Below, piece by piece: positions 16,599-25,452 of a stretch of DNA of 64,000 bases. The notes below the pieces were generated by a model, which did not search any database, was not told the origin of the DNA, and worked only from the letters and a program-made list of their open reading frames with translations. This DNA is from Aquibacillus kalidii (GTDB lineage: Bacteria > Bacillota > Bacilli > Bacillales > Amphibacillaceae): NCBI RefSeq assembly GCF_014280935.1, contig NZ_JACLZI010000046.1, positions 1 to 64,000 on the forward strand, written 5' to 3'. A program made the translations under genes and the position numbers. Position 1 is the stretch's first letter; the number at the start of each line of letters is the position of its first letter.

Positions 16599-18848
16599 AT
16601 GTGGGAGCATATTAAGCAAAGACTAGTGCGGATATTTGAAACGGACCATGTAGAAGAAATACCTAAAAAGCAGGATGTTGAACAATCAATCGCATTAGAT
16701 CAAAATAAAGGGATTGAGACTAGGATTTCCTATCAATATCCAAGCGATCGGAAAATAAACTACCCCTATCGTGCTGAAGCTCCTGTTAAGAGGGAATCTA
16801 ATAATCAAAGAATGGAACGCCGTCGTTCGAATGCTAGACAGCTACGAGAACAAAACTTGGATGTAGAAGATAAAAGGAAAGAAAAGAACTATGATCAACC
16901 ACAAGAGCGTAAGCCTTTTAAAGCTACTGATGTCCCGTCCCCTGTATATGGATTTCATAGTAGGCCATCAATGGAGAAATCAATAGAGGTACCTGCCTTC
17001 TTAAGAAAGGATACAGTAAGAGAAGAATTTGCTTCTCCTTTAAAGCAAAAGGAGGAACAATTTGCACGAATAGATGATATCACGGAAACAACTAATCAGG
17101 TAGTTGATTCTAAGATACAAGATAATAGAGAAGTGATACAACAGGTGACACAGATTGAAAAAACACATCAACCCGTGGAGACTGAACTCGTTGAAAATAC
17201 CGAATTGGAACATTTAGGGGATGAAGAAAAACCGCCTAACATTGATGTCCATCCAGTTGAGAGAGAAAATAACAATAATTCTTTTCAATCCGAAATAGAC
17301 AAAACTAGTATAGAAGGTAGTAGAAAAGCAGTACCTTTTAATGTCTTTATGACTCCACGTGACAAAAAAAATCAGATACGAAGTAAAGATAACTCAGATT
17401 CAAGTAATACTCGAATTACATATACTTCGCAAGCCTTTAAACCTCCCATTCATTTATTAAATGATCGAACAGAAAAATCAGTGGAAGACACAAATTGGGT
17501 AAGTCAACAGATAGAATTGCTGCAAACGACCTTGAAGCACTTCCATGTAGGAGCTAAAGTGGTAAATGCTATGCAGGGACCATCTGTAACTAGGTTTGAA
17601 ATTCAGCCAGAGCCAGGGGTTAAGGTAAGTAAAATCAAAAATTTAAGTGATGATATTAAGCTGAATATGGCAGCAAGAGACATTAGAATGGAAGCACCAA
17701 TACCAGGAAAGAACACGATTGGCATAGAGGTTCCTAATTTGAAAGCACAACCAGTTGTATTACAAGAGATATTTGATACGGATTCATTCCGTGACGATAG
17801 ATCACCTCTAAGTGTTGCACTTGGGTTAGACATTGCAGGAAATCCTATCATCACAGATTTAAAGAAGATGCCACATGGACTAATAGCAGGAGCAACTGGA
17901 TCAGGTAAAAGCGTCTGTATCAATACGATCCTAGTAAGTTTACTGTACAAGGCAAGCCATGAAGACGTCCGCTTCTTATTAATTGATCCTAAAATGGTTG
18001 AGTTAGCTCCATACAATGACCTACCACACTTAGTTGCACCAGTAATAACTGATGTTAAAGCAGCAACTTCTGCTCTTAAGTGGGCTGTAGCTGAAATGGA
18101 AGAACGATATGAAAAATTTGTTGCAGAAGGGGCACGTGACATTGAACGGTACAATCAGAAGATGCTTGCGCAACATCGTAAAGAAGAAAAATTACCTTAT
18201 TTAGTTATCGTCATTGATGAATTAGCAGATTTAATGATGGTTTCTCCTCAAGATGTCGAGGATGCTATTTGTAGGATTGCTCAAAAGGCAAGAGCATGTG
18301 GGATTCACCTCCTGCTTGCGACGCAACGGCCATCGGTTGATGTTATTACAGGATTAATCAAGGCCAATATTCCAACTAGAATTGCTTTTAGCGTATCCTC
18401 TCAGGTCGATTCAAGAACGATTATTGATTCCAGTGGAGCGGAGAAATTATTAGGCAAAGGGGATATGTTATTTGTAGAGAATGGTGCAGGGCAATCTTTA
18501 CGAATACAGGGCGCCTTTGTATCTGATGACGAAATTGAAAGAATCACGAATTATGTCAAAAGAACAGCACCACCACAATATTTATTTGAACAAGAACAGT
18601 TATTAAAGCAAATTCATGTGGAAGAAGAGGAAGATGATTTATATGAAGAAGCGGTTGACTTTGTAGTTTCTCATAATGGGGCAAGTGCTTCACTCTTACA
18701 ACGACGCTTTAAAATTGGCTATAATCGAGCAGCTAGATTAATAGATTCGATGGAAGCCAAAAATATTATCTCTGAACAAAAGGGGAGTAAGCCAAGAGAT
18801 GTGTTAATCACAAGCGCAGACCTGGAATCTTACTACGATAATAACTAA
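16599..18848 (+). CDS. sftA: DNA translocase SftA (FtsK/SpoIIIE family)
   Basis: A 749-residue soluble member of the FtsK family that moves chromosomal DNA away from the closing septum. There is no N-terminal membrane domain, which separates it from SpoIIIE. Residues 1-290 are a charged, low-complexity linker thought to mediate septal recruitment. The motor follows: Walker A GATGSGKS (431-438), a LLIDPKMVELAPY block (460-472) and Walker B VIVIDE (536-541). A winged-helix gamma domain that reads oriented DNA repeats occupies about 685-749. It lies between ytpR and murC as in B. subtilis, except for the inserted NAPRTase. Confidence 0.95.
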   Translation: MWEHIKQRLVRIFETDHVEEIPKKQDVEQSIALDQNKGIETRISYQYPSDRKINYPYRAEAPVKRESNNQRMERRRSNARQLREQNLDVEDKRKEKNYDQPQERKPFKATDVPSPVYGFHSRPSMEKSIEVPAFLRKDTVREEFASPLKQKEEQFARIDDITETTNQVVDSKIQDNREVIQQVTQIEKTHQPVETELVENTELEHLGDEEKPPNIDVHPVERENNNNSFQSEIDKTSIEGSRKAVPFNVFMTPRDKKNQIRSKDNSDSSNTRITYTSQAFKPPIHLLNDRTEKSVEDTNWVSQQIELLQTTLKHFHVGAKVVNAMQGPSVTRFEIQPEPGVKVSKIKNLSDDIKLNMAARDIRMEAPIPGKNTIGIEVPNLKAQPVVLQEIFDTDSFRDDRSPLSVALGLDIAGNPIITDLKKMPHGLIAGATGSGKSVCINTILVSLLYKASHEDVRFLLIDPKMVELAPYNDLPHLVAPVITDVKAATSALKWAVAEMEERYEKFVAEGARDIERYNQKMLAQHRKEEKLPYLVIVIDELADLMMVSPQDVEDAICRIAQKARACGIHLLLATQRPSVDVITGLIKANIPTRIAFSVSSQVDSRTIIDSSGAEKLLGKGDMLFVENGAGQSLRIQGAFVSDDEIERITNYVKRTAPPQYLFEQEQLLKQIHVEEEEDDLYEEAVDFVVSHNGASASLLQRRFKIGYNRAARLIDSMEAKNIISEQKGSKPRDVLITSADLESYYDNN

Positions 18849-18882
18849 AAAAATAGTGGATTTAACTGATACAGTGCATTGT

Positions 18883-18912
18883 CCTTGCCATGAAAGATGG
18901 CAAGGCTTTTTT
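18883..18912 (+). terminator. Terminator after sftA
   Basis: CCTTGCCAT pairs perfectly with ATGGCAAGG around GAAAG, followed by CTTTTTTA. Confidence 0.9.
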
Positions 18913-18953
18913 ACTTTATCATAATTATAGTATAGTAGTTTGTATGTAAATAC

Positions 18954-18982
18954 TTGTCGAACCATGGTCGTTCTTATATGAT
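18954..18982 (+). promoter_or_regulatory. Sigma-A-type promoter for the nicotinate phosphoribosyltransferase
   Basis: TTGTCG (18954-18959), a 17-base spacer and TATGAT (18977-18982). Its presence after the sftA terminator makes the downstream gene an independent unit. Confidence 0.55.
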
Positions 18983-19025
18983 AGACAAAGGTGATTGAAC
19001 TACTAGGACTTAAGGAGTAAACAAA

Positions 19026-20132
19026 ATGAAAGAAATAACTAAAAAATTAAATGGCGAAATAGAGCGTTTAACTAATGAGACGTTTAAATTTGATGAAAGG
19101 GTTAAAGAAGGATGGTTTTCTGCAGTTTATTTTCTTAAAACAAAAGAGATAGCCGAAAAGCTTGTTCCTGATAACCGAATCACGATGCAGTTCTTTCAGA
19201 AGGATAATGCTGTTCTCTGTGGAACAGACGAAGTTATCGCATTGTTACATACCTTTGCAGAGAAACCAGAAGATTTAGAGATTCATTCACTAAAGGATGG
19301 AGAAAAAATTAGCCCATTTGAAACGGTTTTGACTATAACTGGATCTTATCAATCATTCGGTTTTCTTGAAGGTATTATTGATGGGATTTTAGCTAGAAGA
19401 ACATCTGTTGCAACGAATGTATATAATGTAGTTAAAGCCGCGAGAGTGTCTGGGAAGCAAAAACCTGTTATCTTTATGGGGGACCGTGACGACCATTATA
19501 CGCAGCAGGCTGGTGATGGTTATGCGGCGTTTATTGGAGGTTCAACTGCTCAAGCTACACATGCCATGAACGAATGGTGGGGGAAGCATGGAATGGGAAC
19601 AATGCCTCATGCTATGATTCAAATGTTTAAAGGTGATGTTGTTGCAGCAGCTAAGGCCTACCATGAGGTATTTCCGAACGACGAATTAACCGTACTTGTG
19701 GATTATAACAACGATGTTATCACGGATTCTTTAAAGGTAGCTAGGGAGTTTGGAAGTAAATTAAAAGGGGTAAGAATTGATACTTCAAAAAACATGGTAG
19801 ATAAATACTTTTTAAGGAATCAACATATAATGGGGACGTTTGATCCTAGAGGGGTAAATCCAGAGTTAGTTTTCGCATTAAGAAGATCCTTAGATGAAGA
19901 AGGATTTACGCATGTTAAAATTATCGTAAGTGGAGGGTTTACCGAAAAACGAATAAGAGAATATGAAGAACAAAAAGTTCCGGTCGACATTTATGGTGTT
20001 GGAAGAAATTTACTTGATATAAGTATCGGTTTTACAGGAGATAATGTATTATTAAATGGAAGGGCAGAGGCAAAAGATGGAAGACAATTTCGTCCTAATC
20101 CCCGCCTAAAGAAAGTAGAGTATATTGGTTGA
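19026..20132 (+). CDS. Nicotinate phosphoribosyltransferase
   Basis: A 368-residue type II phosphoribosyltransferase that makes nicotinate mononucleotide from nicotinate and PRPP in NAD salvage. Family blocks include NRITMQFFQK, ARRTSVATNVYNVVKAA, the GGSTAQATHAMNEWWG substrate loop and DTSKNM, with IVSGGFTEKRI and the GVGRNLL phosphate-binding segment near the end. The protein is shorter than classical PncB (about 490) and fits the compact archaeal-like subgroup. It sits between sftA and murC, which are adjacent in B. subtilis, and has its own promoter and terminator boundaries, so it looks inserted into the conserved order. AAGGAG precedes the ATG. Confidence 0.9.
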   Translation: MKEITKKLNGEIERLTNETFKFDERVKEGWFSAVYFLKTKEIAEKLVPDNRITMQFFQKDNAVLCGTDEVIALLHTFAEKPEDLEIHSLKDGEKISPFETVLTITGSYQSFGFLEGIIDGILARRTSVATNVYNVVKAARVSGKQKPVIFMGDRDDHYTQQAGDGYAAFIGGSTAQATHAMNEWWGKHGMGTMPHAMIQMFKGDVVAAAKAYHEVFPNDELTVLVDYNNDVITDSLKVAREFGSKLKGVRIDTSKNMVDKYFLRNQHIMGTFDPRGVNPELVFALRRSLDEEGFTHVKIIVSGGFTEKRIREYEEQKVPVDIYGVGRNLLDISIGFTGDNVLLNGRAEAKDGRQFRPNPRLKKVEYIG

Positions 20133-20164
20133 AAAAATAATGATTGAATATACAAAGGATTATA

Positions 20165-20193
20165 TTCACCAATTTGTTTAGATTTGCTATAAT
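20165..20193 (+). promoter_or_regulatory. Extended -10 promoter for murC
   Basis: TGC-TATAAT (20185-20193) is a perfect extended -10; TTCACC lies 17 bases upstream as a weak -35. Confidence 0.55.
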
Positions 20194-20262
20194 AATTAAA
20201 TAGTTAACCTAGAGTGATATAAAAAGAGACAGAAAAATCACTCATTTTGGAGGTTCGGGTTT

Positions 20263-21561
20263 ATGACAACTTACCATTTTATTGGTATAAAAGGAACAGG
20301 AATGAGTGCACTAGCACAGATCTTAAAAGATTCAGGTGAAACCGTACAAGGGTCTGATATAGAAAAAGTATTCTTTACACAAGCAACACTTGAAGAAAAG
20401 AACATTCCTATTTTTCCTTTTTCAAAGAATAACATCAAAGAAGGATTAACCATTATTGCAGGTAATGCATTTAATGATGAGCATGAAGAAATTCAAGAAG
20501 CGAAACGACAAGGGTTACCCTTTTACCGTTATCACGAATTTCTAGGGGAATGGTTAGAAAAATACACTAGTGTAGCGGTGACTGGTGCTCATGGTAAAAC
20601 ATCTACAACAGGCTTATTGGCTCATGTATTAAATCAAACCTATCCTATTTCCTATTTGATTGGAGATGGATCTGGTCAAGGTCATGAAAATAGTGAATAC
20701 TTTGTATTCGAAGCGTGCGAATATAGAAGACATTTTCTTGCTTATAAACCAGACTATGCAATTATGACCAACATTGATTTTGATCACCCTGATTACTTTT
20801 CAAGTATTGACGACGTTTTCAATTCCTTTCAACAAATGGCAGAAAATGTAAGGAAGGGAATTATTGCGTGTGGTGATGATGAACATTTACAACGCATCCA
20901 GGCAAAGGTCCCAGTATTATATTATGGATTTGCTGATACGAATGATTTTCAAGCTAAGAACGTTGCAGAAAGTCATAATGGAACAACATTTGATGTATTT
21001 GTTCGTAATAATTATTATGATTCCTTTACTATTCCTAACTATGGGAACCATCATGTTCTAAATGCATTGGCTGTAATTGCTTTATGTCATTATGAAGGAA
21101 TGGAAGCAGTAAATATTAAAAAAATTAGCTCCTTCCAGGGAGTGAAACGAAGATTTACTGAAAAAACTATTGGGGATCAAATTTTAATTGATGATTATGC
21201 CCATCATCCAAGAGAAATTGAAGCAACAATAGAATCTGCCCAGAAGAAATATCCAGGAAAATCAATTGTTGCCATTTTTCAACCTCATACGTATACTAGG
21301 ACCAAAACGTTTCTCAAGGAATTTGCCTCAAGTCTTAGCAAAGCTGATCACGTGTACCTTTGTGATATTTTTGGTTCAGCTCGTGAAGATAATGGAAAGT
21401 TAACGATTAATGATTTACAAGTATTAATCGATAACTGTAATCTTTTACAATTGGATGAAACGAATGTTTTAAGGGAATATACAGATAGTGTACTCATTTT
21501 TATGGGAGCTGGAGATATACAAAAATTCCAAAATGCATATGAGGAAAAACTTAAGAATTAG
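20263..21561 (+). CDS. murC: UDP-N-acetylmuramate--L-alanine ligase MurC
   Basis: 432 residues, the same length as B. subtilis MurC. It adds L-alanine to UDP-MurNAc, the first step of the peptidoglycan stem peptide, in the cytosol. The N-terminal Rossmann loop [11 protein letters not shown] (8-18) binds the UDP-sugar. The Mur-ligase P-loop [10 protein letters not shown] is at 107-116, followed by the conserved [10 protein letters not shown] and [12 protein letters not shown] blocks of the central domain and [12 protein letters not shown] at the third domain boundary. TTGGAGG is 9 bases before the ATG. Confidence 0.97.
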   Translation: MTTYHFIGIKGTGMSALAQILKDSGETVQGSDIEKVFFTQATLEEKNIPIFPFSKNNIKEGLTIIAGNAFNDEHEEIQEAKRQGLPFYRYHEFLGEWLEKYTSVAVTGAHGKTSTTGLLAHVLNQTYPISYLIGDGSGQGHENSEYFVFEACEYRRHFLAYKPDYAIMTNIDFDHPDYFSSIDDVFNSFQQMAENVRKGIIACGDDEHLQRIQAKVPVLYYGFADTNDFQAKNVAESHNGTTFDVFVRNNYYDSFTIPNYGNHHVLNALAVIALCHYEGMEAVNIKKISSFQGVKRRFTEKTIGDQILIDDYAHHPREIEATIESAQKKYPGKSIVAIFQPHTYTRTKTFLKEFASSLSKADHVYLCDIFGSAREDNGKLTINDLQVLIDNCNLLQLDETNVLREYTDSVLIFMGAGDIQKFQNAYEEKLKN

Positions 21562-21624
21562 CAAGTTGAAGAAATTAGTGATAGATCTTGGAAGGATTTT
21601 CATTAATTTATATAGAATAGTTTT

Positions 21625-21650
21625 AGGGAAGGGAAAACCTTCCCTTTTTC
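21625..21650 (+). terminator. Terminator after murC
   Basis: AGGGAAGG pairs perfectly with CCTTCCCT around GAAAA, followed by TTTTC. Confidence 0.88.
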
Positions 21651-21737
21651 TATAGACTTTTTTTAATATTGACTAAGAAAAACGCGTGTTTTCTGAATAA
21701 AGTTCTATTTAGACGCAGAGATTAACATAGTCATGAG

Positions 21738-21762
21738 GTTTAAAAATGTCATAATAGGGTAA
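21738..21762 (+). promoter_or_regulatory. Sigma-B-type promoter upstream of ytxGHJ
   Basis: GTTTAA (21738-21743), a 13-base spacer and GGGTAA (21757-21762) match the general-stress sigma-B consensus GTTTAA-N12..15-GGGTAT at all but the last base. The B. subtilis ytxGHJ operon (csb40) is a known sigma-B target. The position, 54 bases before ytxG, is suitable. Confidence 0.8.
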
Positions 21763-21815
21763 AAATTAGATATCAGTCAAAGCACGGTTATCAAAGAAGG
21801 AGTGACCAAAGTAGA

Positions 21816-22232
21816 ATGATAATATTACTTTACATCGCAGCATTAATAGTTGCTATTGCATTTGCCGTTCTTGTTATATACATAGCCAAAGTACTTAAAG
21901 AAACGAGAAGGACAATGGCAAATGTGGCTGATACGTTAGAGGGACTTGAAAGACAAATGGAAGGTATAACGATTGAAACGACTGCATTATTAAATAAGAC
22001 AAATAAACTTGCCGAAGACGTAAGTGAGAAATCACAACGTATGAATACATTGGTTGATGGTATAAAGGGGATAGGTGAGACAGTTCAGGAGTTCAATCAA
22101 TCTCTGAGAGGTATTACCAATAATATAACATCAGTTACCGAACAAAATAAAGATACAACAGCTCAGGCAGTAAAATGGGGTACTATACTATTGGAGTTCT
22201 GGAAGAAAAGAAAGCAGGAATCCAACAGATAA
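21816..22232 (+). CDS. ytxG: DUF948 general stress protein YtxG
   Basis: 138 residues. One N-terminal membrane helix (about 1-22) is followed by a long predicted coiled coil, the typical DUF948 arrangement. It is the first gene of the ytxG-ytxH-ytxJ operon behind a sigma-B-type promoter. The family is linked to general stress and salt survival; no reaction is known. AAGGAGTG precedes the ATG. The ytxH start follows after 29 bases. Confidence 0.92.
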   Translation: MIILLYIAALIVAIAFAVLVIYIAKVLKETRRTMANVADTLEGLERQMEGITIETTALLNKTNKLAEDVSEKSQRMNTLVDGIKGIGETVQEFNQSLRGITNNITSVTEQNKDTTAQAVKWGTILLEFWKKRKQESNR

Positions 22233-22261
22233 ATATAATCACTAATTGGGAGGAATTTATA

Positions 22262-22681
22262 ATGAGTAACAGAGATGATCAATCACAGAACATTAATAGT
22301 AAGGACTTTTTAATTGGTTCATTAATAGGCGGTATTGTGGGAGCATCTATGGCATTATTATTTGCACCTAAATCAGGTAAAGAGCTACGAGGAGATCTAA
22401 ACCAAGGAGCTTCTTATGTTAGAGATCGAGCTAGTGAATGGAAAGATGTTGCTTACGAGAAAGGTTCTGAGTGGAAGGATTATGCAATGGAAACCTCTAC
22501 ACAATTAGGACAGACTTTTTCTGAAAAATCACAGGATATTGGAAGTAGAGTTAAGGATGCAACCAAAAACTTCCAAGATAAAGTAACTAGTGAAAACTCT
22601 GATCCGGAAAAAGCTGCTGAAGAGGTTGCGCAAGCTATTGAAAAAGCAGCTGAGGAATTTGAAAACCAGAACAAAATATAA
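22262..22681 (+). CDS. ytxH: YtxH-domain general stress protein
   Basis: 139 residues. The YtxH signature is present near the N-terminus: a membrane-associated segment IGGIVGASMALLFAPKSGKELR (split around residues 20-43), followed by amphipathic coiled-coil repeats that resemble LEA-type stress proteins (SEWKD repeated twice). The longest frame starts at 22175, but TGGGAGGA lies 7 bases before the ATG at 22262. It is the second gene of the operon and is followed by a weak terminator that may lower ytxJ expression. Confidence 0.92.
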   Translation: MSNRDDQSQNINSKDFLIGSLIGGIVGASMALLFAPKSGKELRGDLNQGASYVRDRASEWKDVAYEKGSEWKDYAMETSTQLGQTFSEKSQDIGSRVKDATKNFQDKVTSENSDPEKAAEEVAQAIEKAAEEFENQNKI

Positions 22682-22694
22682 ATATATTTTTAAA

Positions 22695-22728
22695 ACTGCT
22701 GAATGCTATAAGTGTTCAGTGGTTTTTT
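22695..22728 (+). terminator. Weak hairpin between ytxH and ytxJ
   Basis: ACTGCTGAA pairs with TTCAGTGGT using two wobbles and is followed by TTTTTA. It probably gives partial termination within the ytxGHJ operon. Confidence 0.5.
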
Positions 22729-22784
22729 ATATTATGGTTCATATTGGGTTAGGTTACCATTGCTTTTCAGGAGGAGGAACTATA

Positions 22785-23108
22785 TTGGGTATTAAACTTA
22801 TTGAAAGTATGGATGAATTTGAACGGCTTGTTCATGAGCAGGAAGAGCTTACTTTATTAAAACATAGCTTAACTTGTCCTATTAGCGCTGCAGCAAAAGA
22901 GGAGTATGATAAATTCAGTGATCAAGTAGATAGTCCTTTATATATTTTACATGTTCAAGAGTCTAGGGAGCTGTCTAATGCTATTGCTGACAAATATAAT
23001 ATAAAGCATGAATCACCCCAGGTTTTACACTTTAAGGATAATAAGGTGCAATGGCATGATTCTCATCACAGGATTACGGAACAAGCACTATTAGCTAATC
23101 ACAAATAG
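22785..23108 (+). CDS. ytxJ: Bacillithiol-system redox-active protein YtxJ
   Basis: 107 residues of the YtxJ family, a monothiol thioredoxin-fold protein. The single conserved cysteine in LTCPISAAA (about residue 35) corresponds to the site that forms mixed disulfides with bacillithiol, and LYILHVQESRELS plus SPQVLHFKDNK are further family blocks. The long frame from 22590 runs through the terminator and is not real. AGGAGGAGG (22769-22777) fixes the TTG at 22785 as start. Last gene of the stress operon. Confidence 0.9.
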   Translation: MGIKLIESMDEFERLVHEQEELTLLKHSLTCPISAAAKEEYDKFSDQVDSPLYILHVQESRELSNAIADKYNIKHESPQVLHFKDNKVQWHDSHHRITEQALLANHK

Positions 23109-23112
23109 TGAA

Positions 23113-23147
23113 AAGGAGGTACAAACATTTAATGTTTGTACCTCCTT
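23113..23147. terminator. Bidirectional terminator between ytxJ and the FtsA-like gene
   Basis: A perfect 17-bp inverted repeat (AAGGAGGTACAAACATT and complement) with a single-base centre lies between convergent genes. The stem hides a Shine-Dalgarno-like AAGGAGGT, which is not used. Confidence 0.85.
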
Positions 23148-23149
23148 AC

Positions 23150-25297
23150 TTATTTGGACTTATCTTCCCACTCAATTCGTATCTGATCATTTGGATTTAA
23201 TTCTTCAAAAAATGTTGTATCTTCACCGTTCCTACTTATTTCAACTTTTCCTTTAATTTTAGATAGATCCAATGATATAAAACGAAATAGGTCTTGGAAA
23301 ATAAAAGGAGTTCTGTCTAATTTCTTTAATTGTAGTTTATCGAATGGATGAATGGAGTCATCTACATTCAGTAATAATCCATCTTTATAGACAGAAACAA
23401 GCGGTTTTTTTAACTCAATTAGTTTCCCGTTATAATTAATAGGCATCGAGTAATCTGCTTGTAATCCTAATTTATCTAACAGTAGTTGTAACGTTGGATA
23501 CTCAGGTGTTTTAACAGTAATTCTATCGTTATGCTTTAGTTGAGTTTCTAAGTTTGCATTTTTATTGTTAATTAAAATAGTTATACTGTAATCAGAGAAT
23601 ACTTTTTGTTCACCATTTATCCAGATTTGAAACGTACCGAAGTTTTCTAGTAATTGGTCGTTTTTGGTCAAGTTTAAAAAGTTTTTTAAACTATGAGAAC
23701 TAACCATCCTGATAGAATCATGATCTTGGACGACATAGTCAGGATAGCTTACCTGATTATTGACGAAAATAGTTGGTTTTAATTCATGTTGTTCACCATT
23801 AAACCATACTTGATAAGAAGTAGCATCTCCAATGAGCTCTTTTAAGGTTATTTGTGGTTCTTCTCCGTTTATCCCTTTCTCAACTTCTAGAATATCTCCG
23901 TGTTTAATGGATATATCTACTGTAACCTCTTGTCCATTAAGTTTTACGGTTGGGGCAGTTCCATAACTACCTGGTAATGTAATATCTTTACCATTCCAAC
24001 TCACCATGTAAGCCATCCCAGGTCTGCCATAAAGTCTCTCTATATTAATTCCGGAAGCGAGTAAACAATCACCAACAGTTAGTTGTTTCATATCAAATAA
24101 TCGTACGGATCGATTATTAACGGTAACACTTATATAGTGAACTGGATTTTGTTTTGCTGCTATTGCAATCCCAATTGGCGTTATATACTCAGGGCCAGTT
24201 GGTAAGTGATCTGCTTTCTCAATGGATGGAATAGCATCTACACTTCTTATTGCAACCCGATTTGCTGGCAAATGAAGCTTTTCTGCTAAACGTGAGCTTA
24301 GTTCTGGAGTCAAACTACCACCTCCAACTAACATGACAGCTTTGGGCGCAATATTGTTTAATAAGAATATTTCTTTTGCGATGGAATCCACTAAACTATT
24401 AATGGAATCGGAAATTGCCTCAACAAGTTCCTCATATTCAATTGTTTGTTCAAATCCTAAAATATCAGAAAAAGTAGCTTGTCTTGTTTCGGTAATTTGT
24501 CGTTTAACATCTTCAGCTTGATTAAAGTCTAACAAGTATTGGTCACTAATGGCTTCTGTGATCTCATCGCCAGCCATAGGAACCATACCGTATGCTGTAA
24601 TGGTACCGTCAGCTGTCAGTGCAATGTCACTTGTTCCAGCACCAATGTCAACAAGCGCCACATTAAGGCGTCTCATCGATTGAGGAATTAAAACATTTAT
24701 TGCTGCAATAGGTTCAAGAGTTAGTGCTTCCATTTCTAGTTCAGCACGTGTTAATGCAGAGATTAACGATTCCACCACAACTTTTGGAAGAAAGGTAGCA
24801 ATGATTTCTACTTGTGCTGTATCACCTTGTTGGTCAATTAAAGATCCGATTTCTTCTCCATCAAGTTGGTATTGGAGAACAGAGTATCCGACACAATAAT
24901 AATGAGCGCTTGATGTATTTATTTCTTCATTTGCCAGCTCATATTGAGCCTCTTGTACTGCACTTAGTTCTAAGTACAGAATATCTTCTCTTTCCATCAA
25001 TGGTTGCTGTGAGATATTTTTTGTGATTTCTTTTCGTTTAGTTTTTAATGCTCGCCCAGCTGCTGCAACACATACACGAGATAGTACGATATTGTGTTTT
25101 TCTTCTAATCTTTCTTTTACTTCATTTATTACAGTTGCAACAGAAACAACATCATGAATCTGCCCATCTAACATCGATCTCTCTTGATGTTCTACACTAT
25201 AATAGTCAATAAGGTGATATTTATTGTTAACCTTTTCAATTAGAAGACCAACAACAGATCTAGTACCGATGTCTAGTGCAAAAATTCGTTCAGCCAT
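23150..25297 (-). CDS. Large FtsA/PilM-type actin-like ATPase with C-terminal repeat region
   Basis: 715 residues. Residues 1-370 carry the FtsA/PilM actin-like ATPase: phosphate-1 motif ALDIGTRSVVG (5-15), the FtsA-specific insertion, VDIGAGTSDIAL (phosphate 2) and MLVGGGS (adenosine). Known FtsA is about 420-440 residues, so some 340 C-terminal residues are extra. They hold several similar units of the pattern (V/I)xxNGxx...NNxxxxxxxxhxxxDxIxh, probably tandem small beta domains. A role with the division or an envelope-assembly machine is an inference. AAGGGA fixes the ATG at 25297 rather than 25315. Monocistronic. Confidence 0.85.
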   Translation of the reverse strand: MAERIFALDIGTRSVVGLLIEKVNNKYHLIDYYSVEHQERSMLDGQIHDVVSVATVINEVKERLEEKHNIVLSRVCVAAAGRALKTKRKEITKNISQQPLMEREDILYLELSAVQEAQYELANEEINTSSAHYYCVGYSVLQYQLDGEEIGSLIDQQGDTAQVEIIATFLPKVVVESLISALTRAELEMEALTLEPIAAINVLIPQSMRRLNVALVDIGAGTSDIALTADGTITAYGMVPMAGDEITEAISDQYLLDFNQAEDVKRQITETRQATFSDILGFEQTIEYEELVEAISDSINSLVDSIAKEIFLLNNIAPKAVMLVGGGSLTPELSSRLAEKLHLPANRVAIRSVDAIPSIEKADHLPTGPEYITPIGIAIAAKQNPVHYISVTVNNRSVRLFDMKQLTVGDCLLASGINIERLYGRPGMAYMVSWNGKDITLPGSYGTAPTVKLNGQEVTVDISIKHGDILEVEKGINGEEPQITLKELIGDATSYQVWFNGEQHELKPTIFVNNQVSYPDYVVQDHDSIRMVSSHSLKNFLNLTKNDQLLENFGTFQIWINGEQKVFSDYSITILINNKNANLETQLKHNDRITVKTPEYPTLQLLLDKLGLQADYSMPINYNGKLIELKKPLVSVYKDGLLLNVDDSIHPFDKLQLKKLDRTPFIFQDLFRFISLDLSKIKGKVEISRNGEDTTFFEELNPNDQIRIEWEDKSK

Positions 25298-25452
25298 TTT
25301 TGTTTTTCCCTTCATAATGAATTAATTTAAAGAATATACAAAATATTATAACTTAATGGTGACAATTGAAAAAAATTTAGCTATAATTATCCCTAATTAT
25401 TAAAAAATTATCATATTTTTCAATAACTTTAAATAGAAATAGGGGGATTTAC

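Noticed and set aside
22590-22784. N-terminal extension of the ytxJ frame
   Set aside because: Very basic sequence overlapping ytxH and a terminator; AGGAGGAGG at 22769 fixes the start at 22785.
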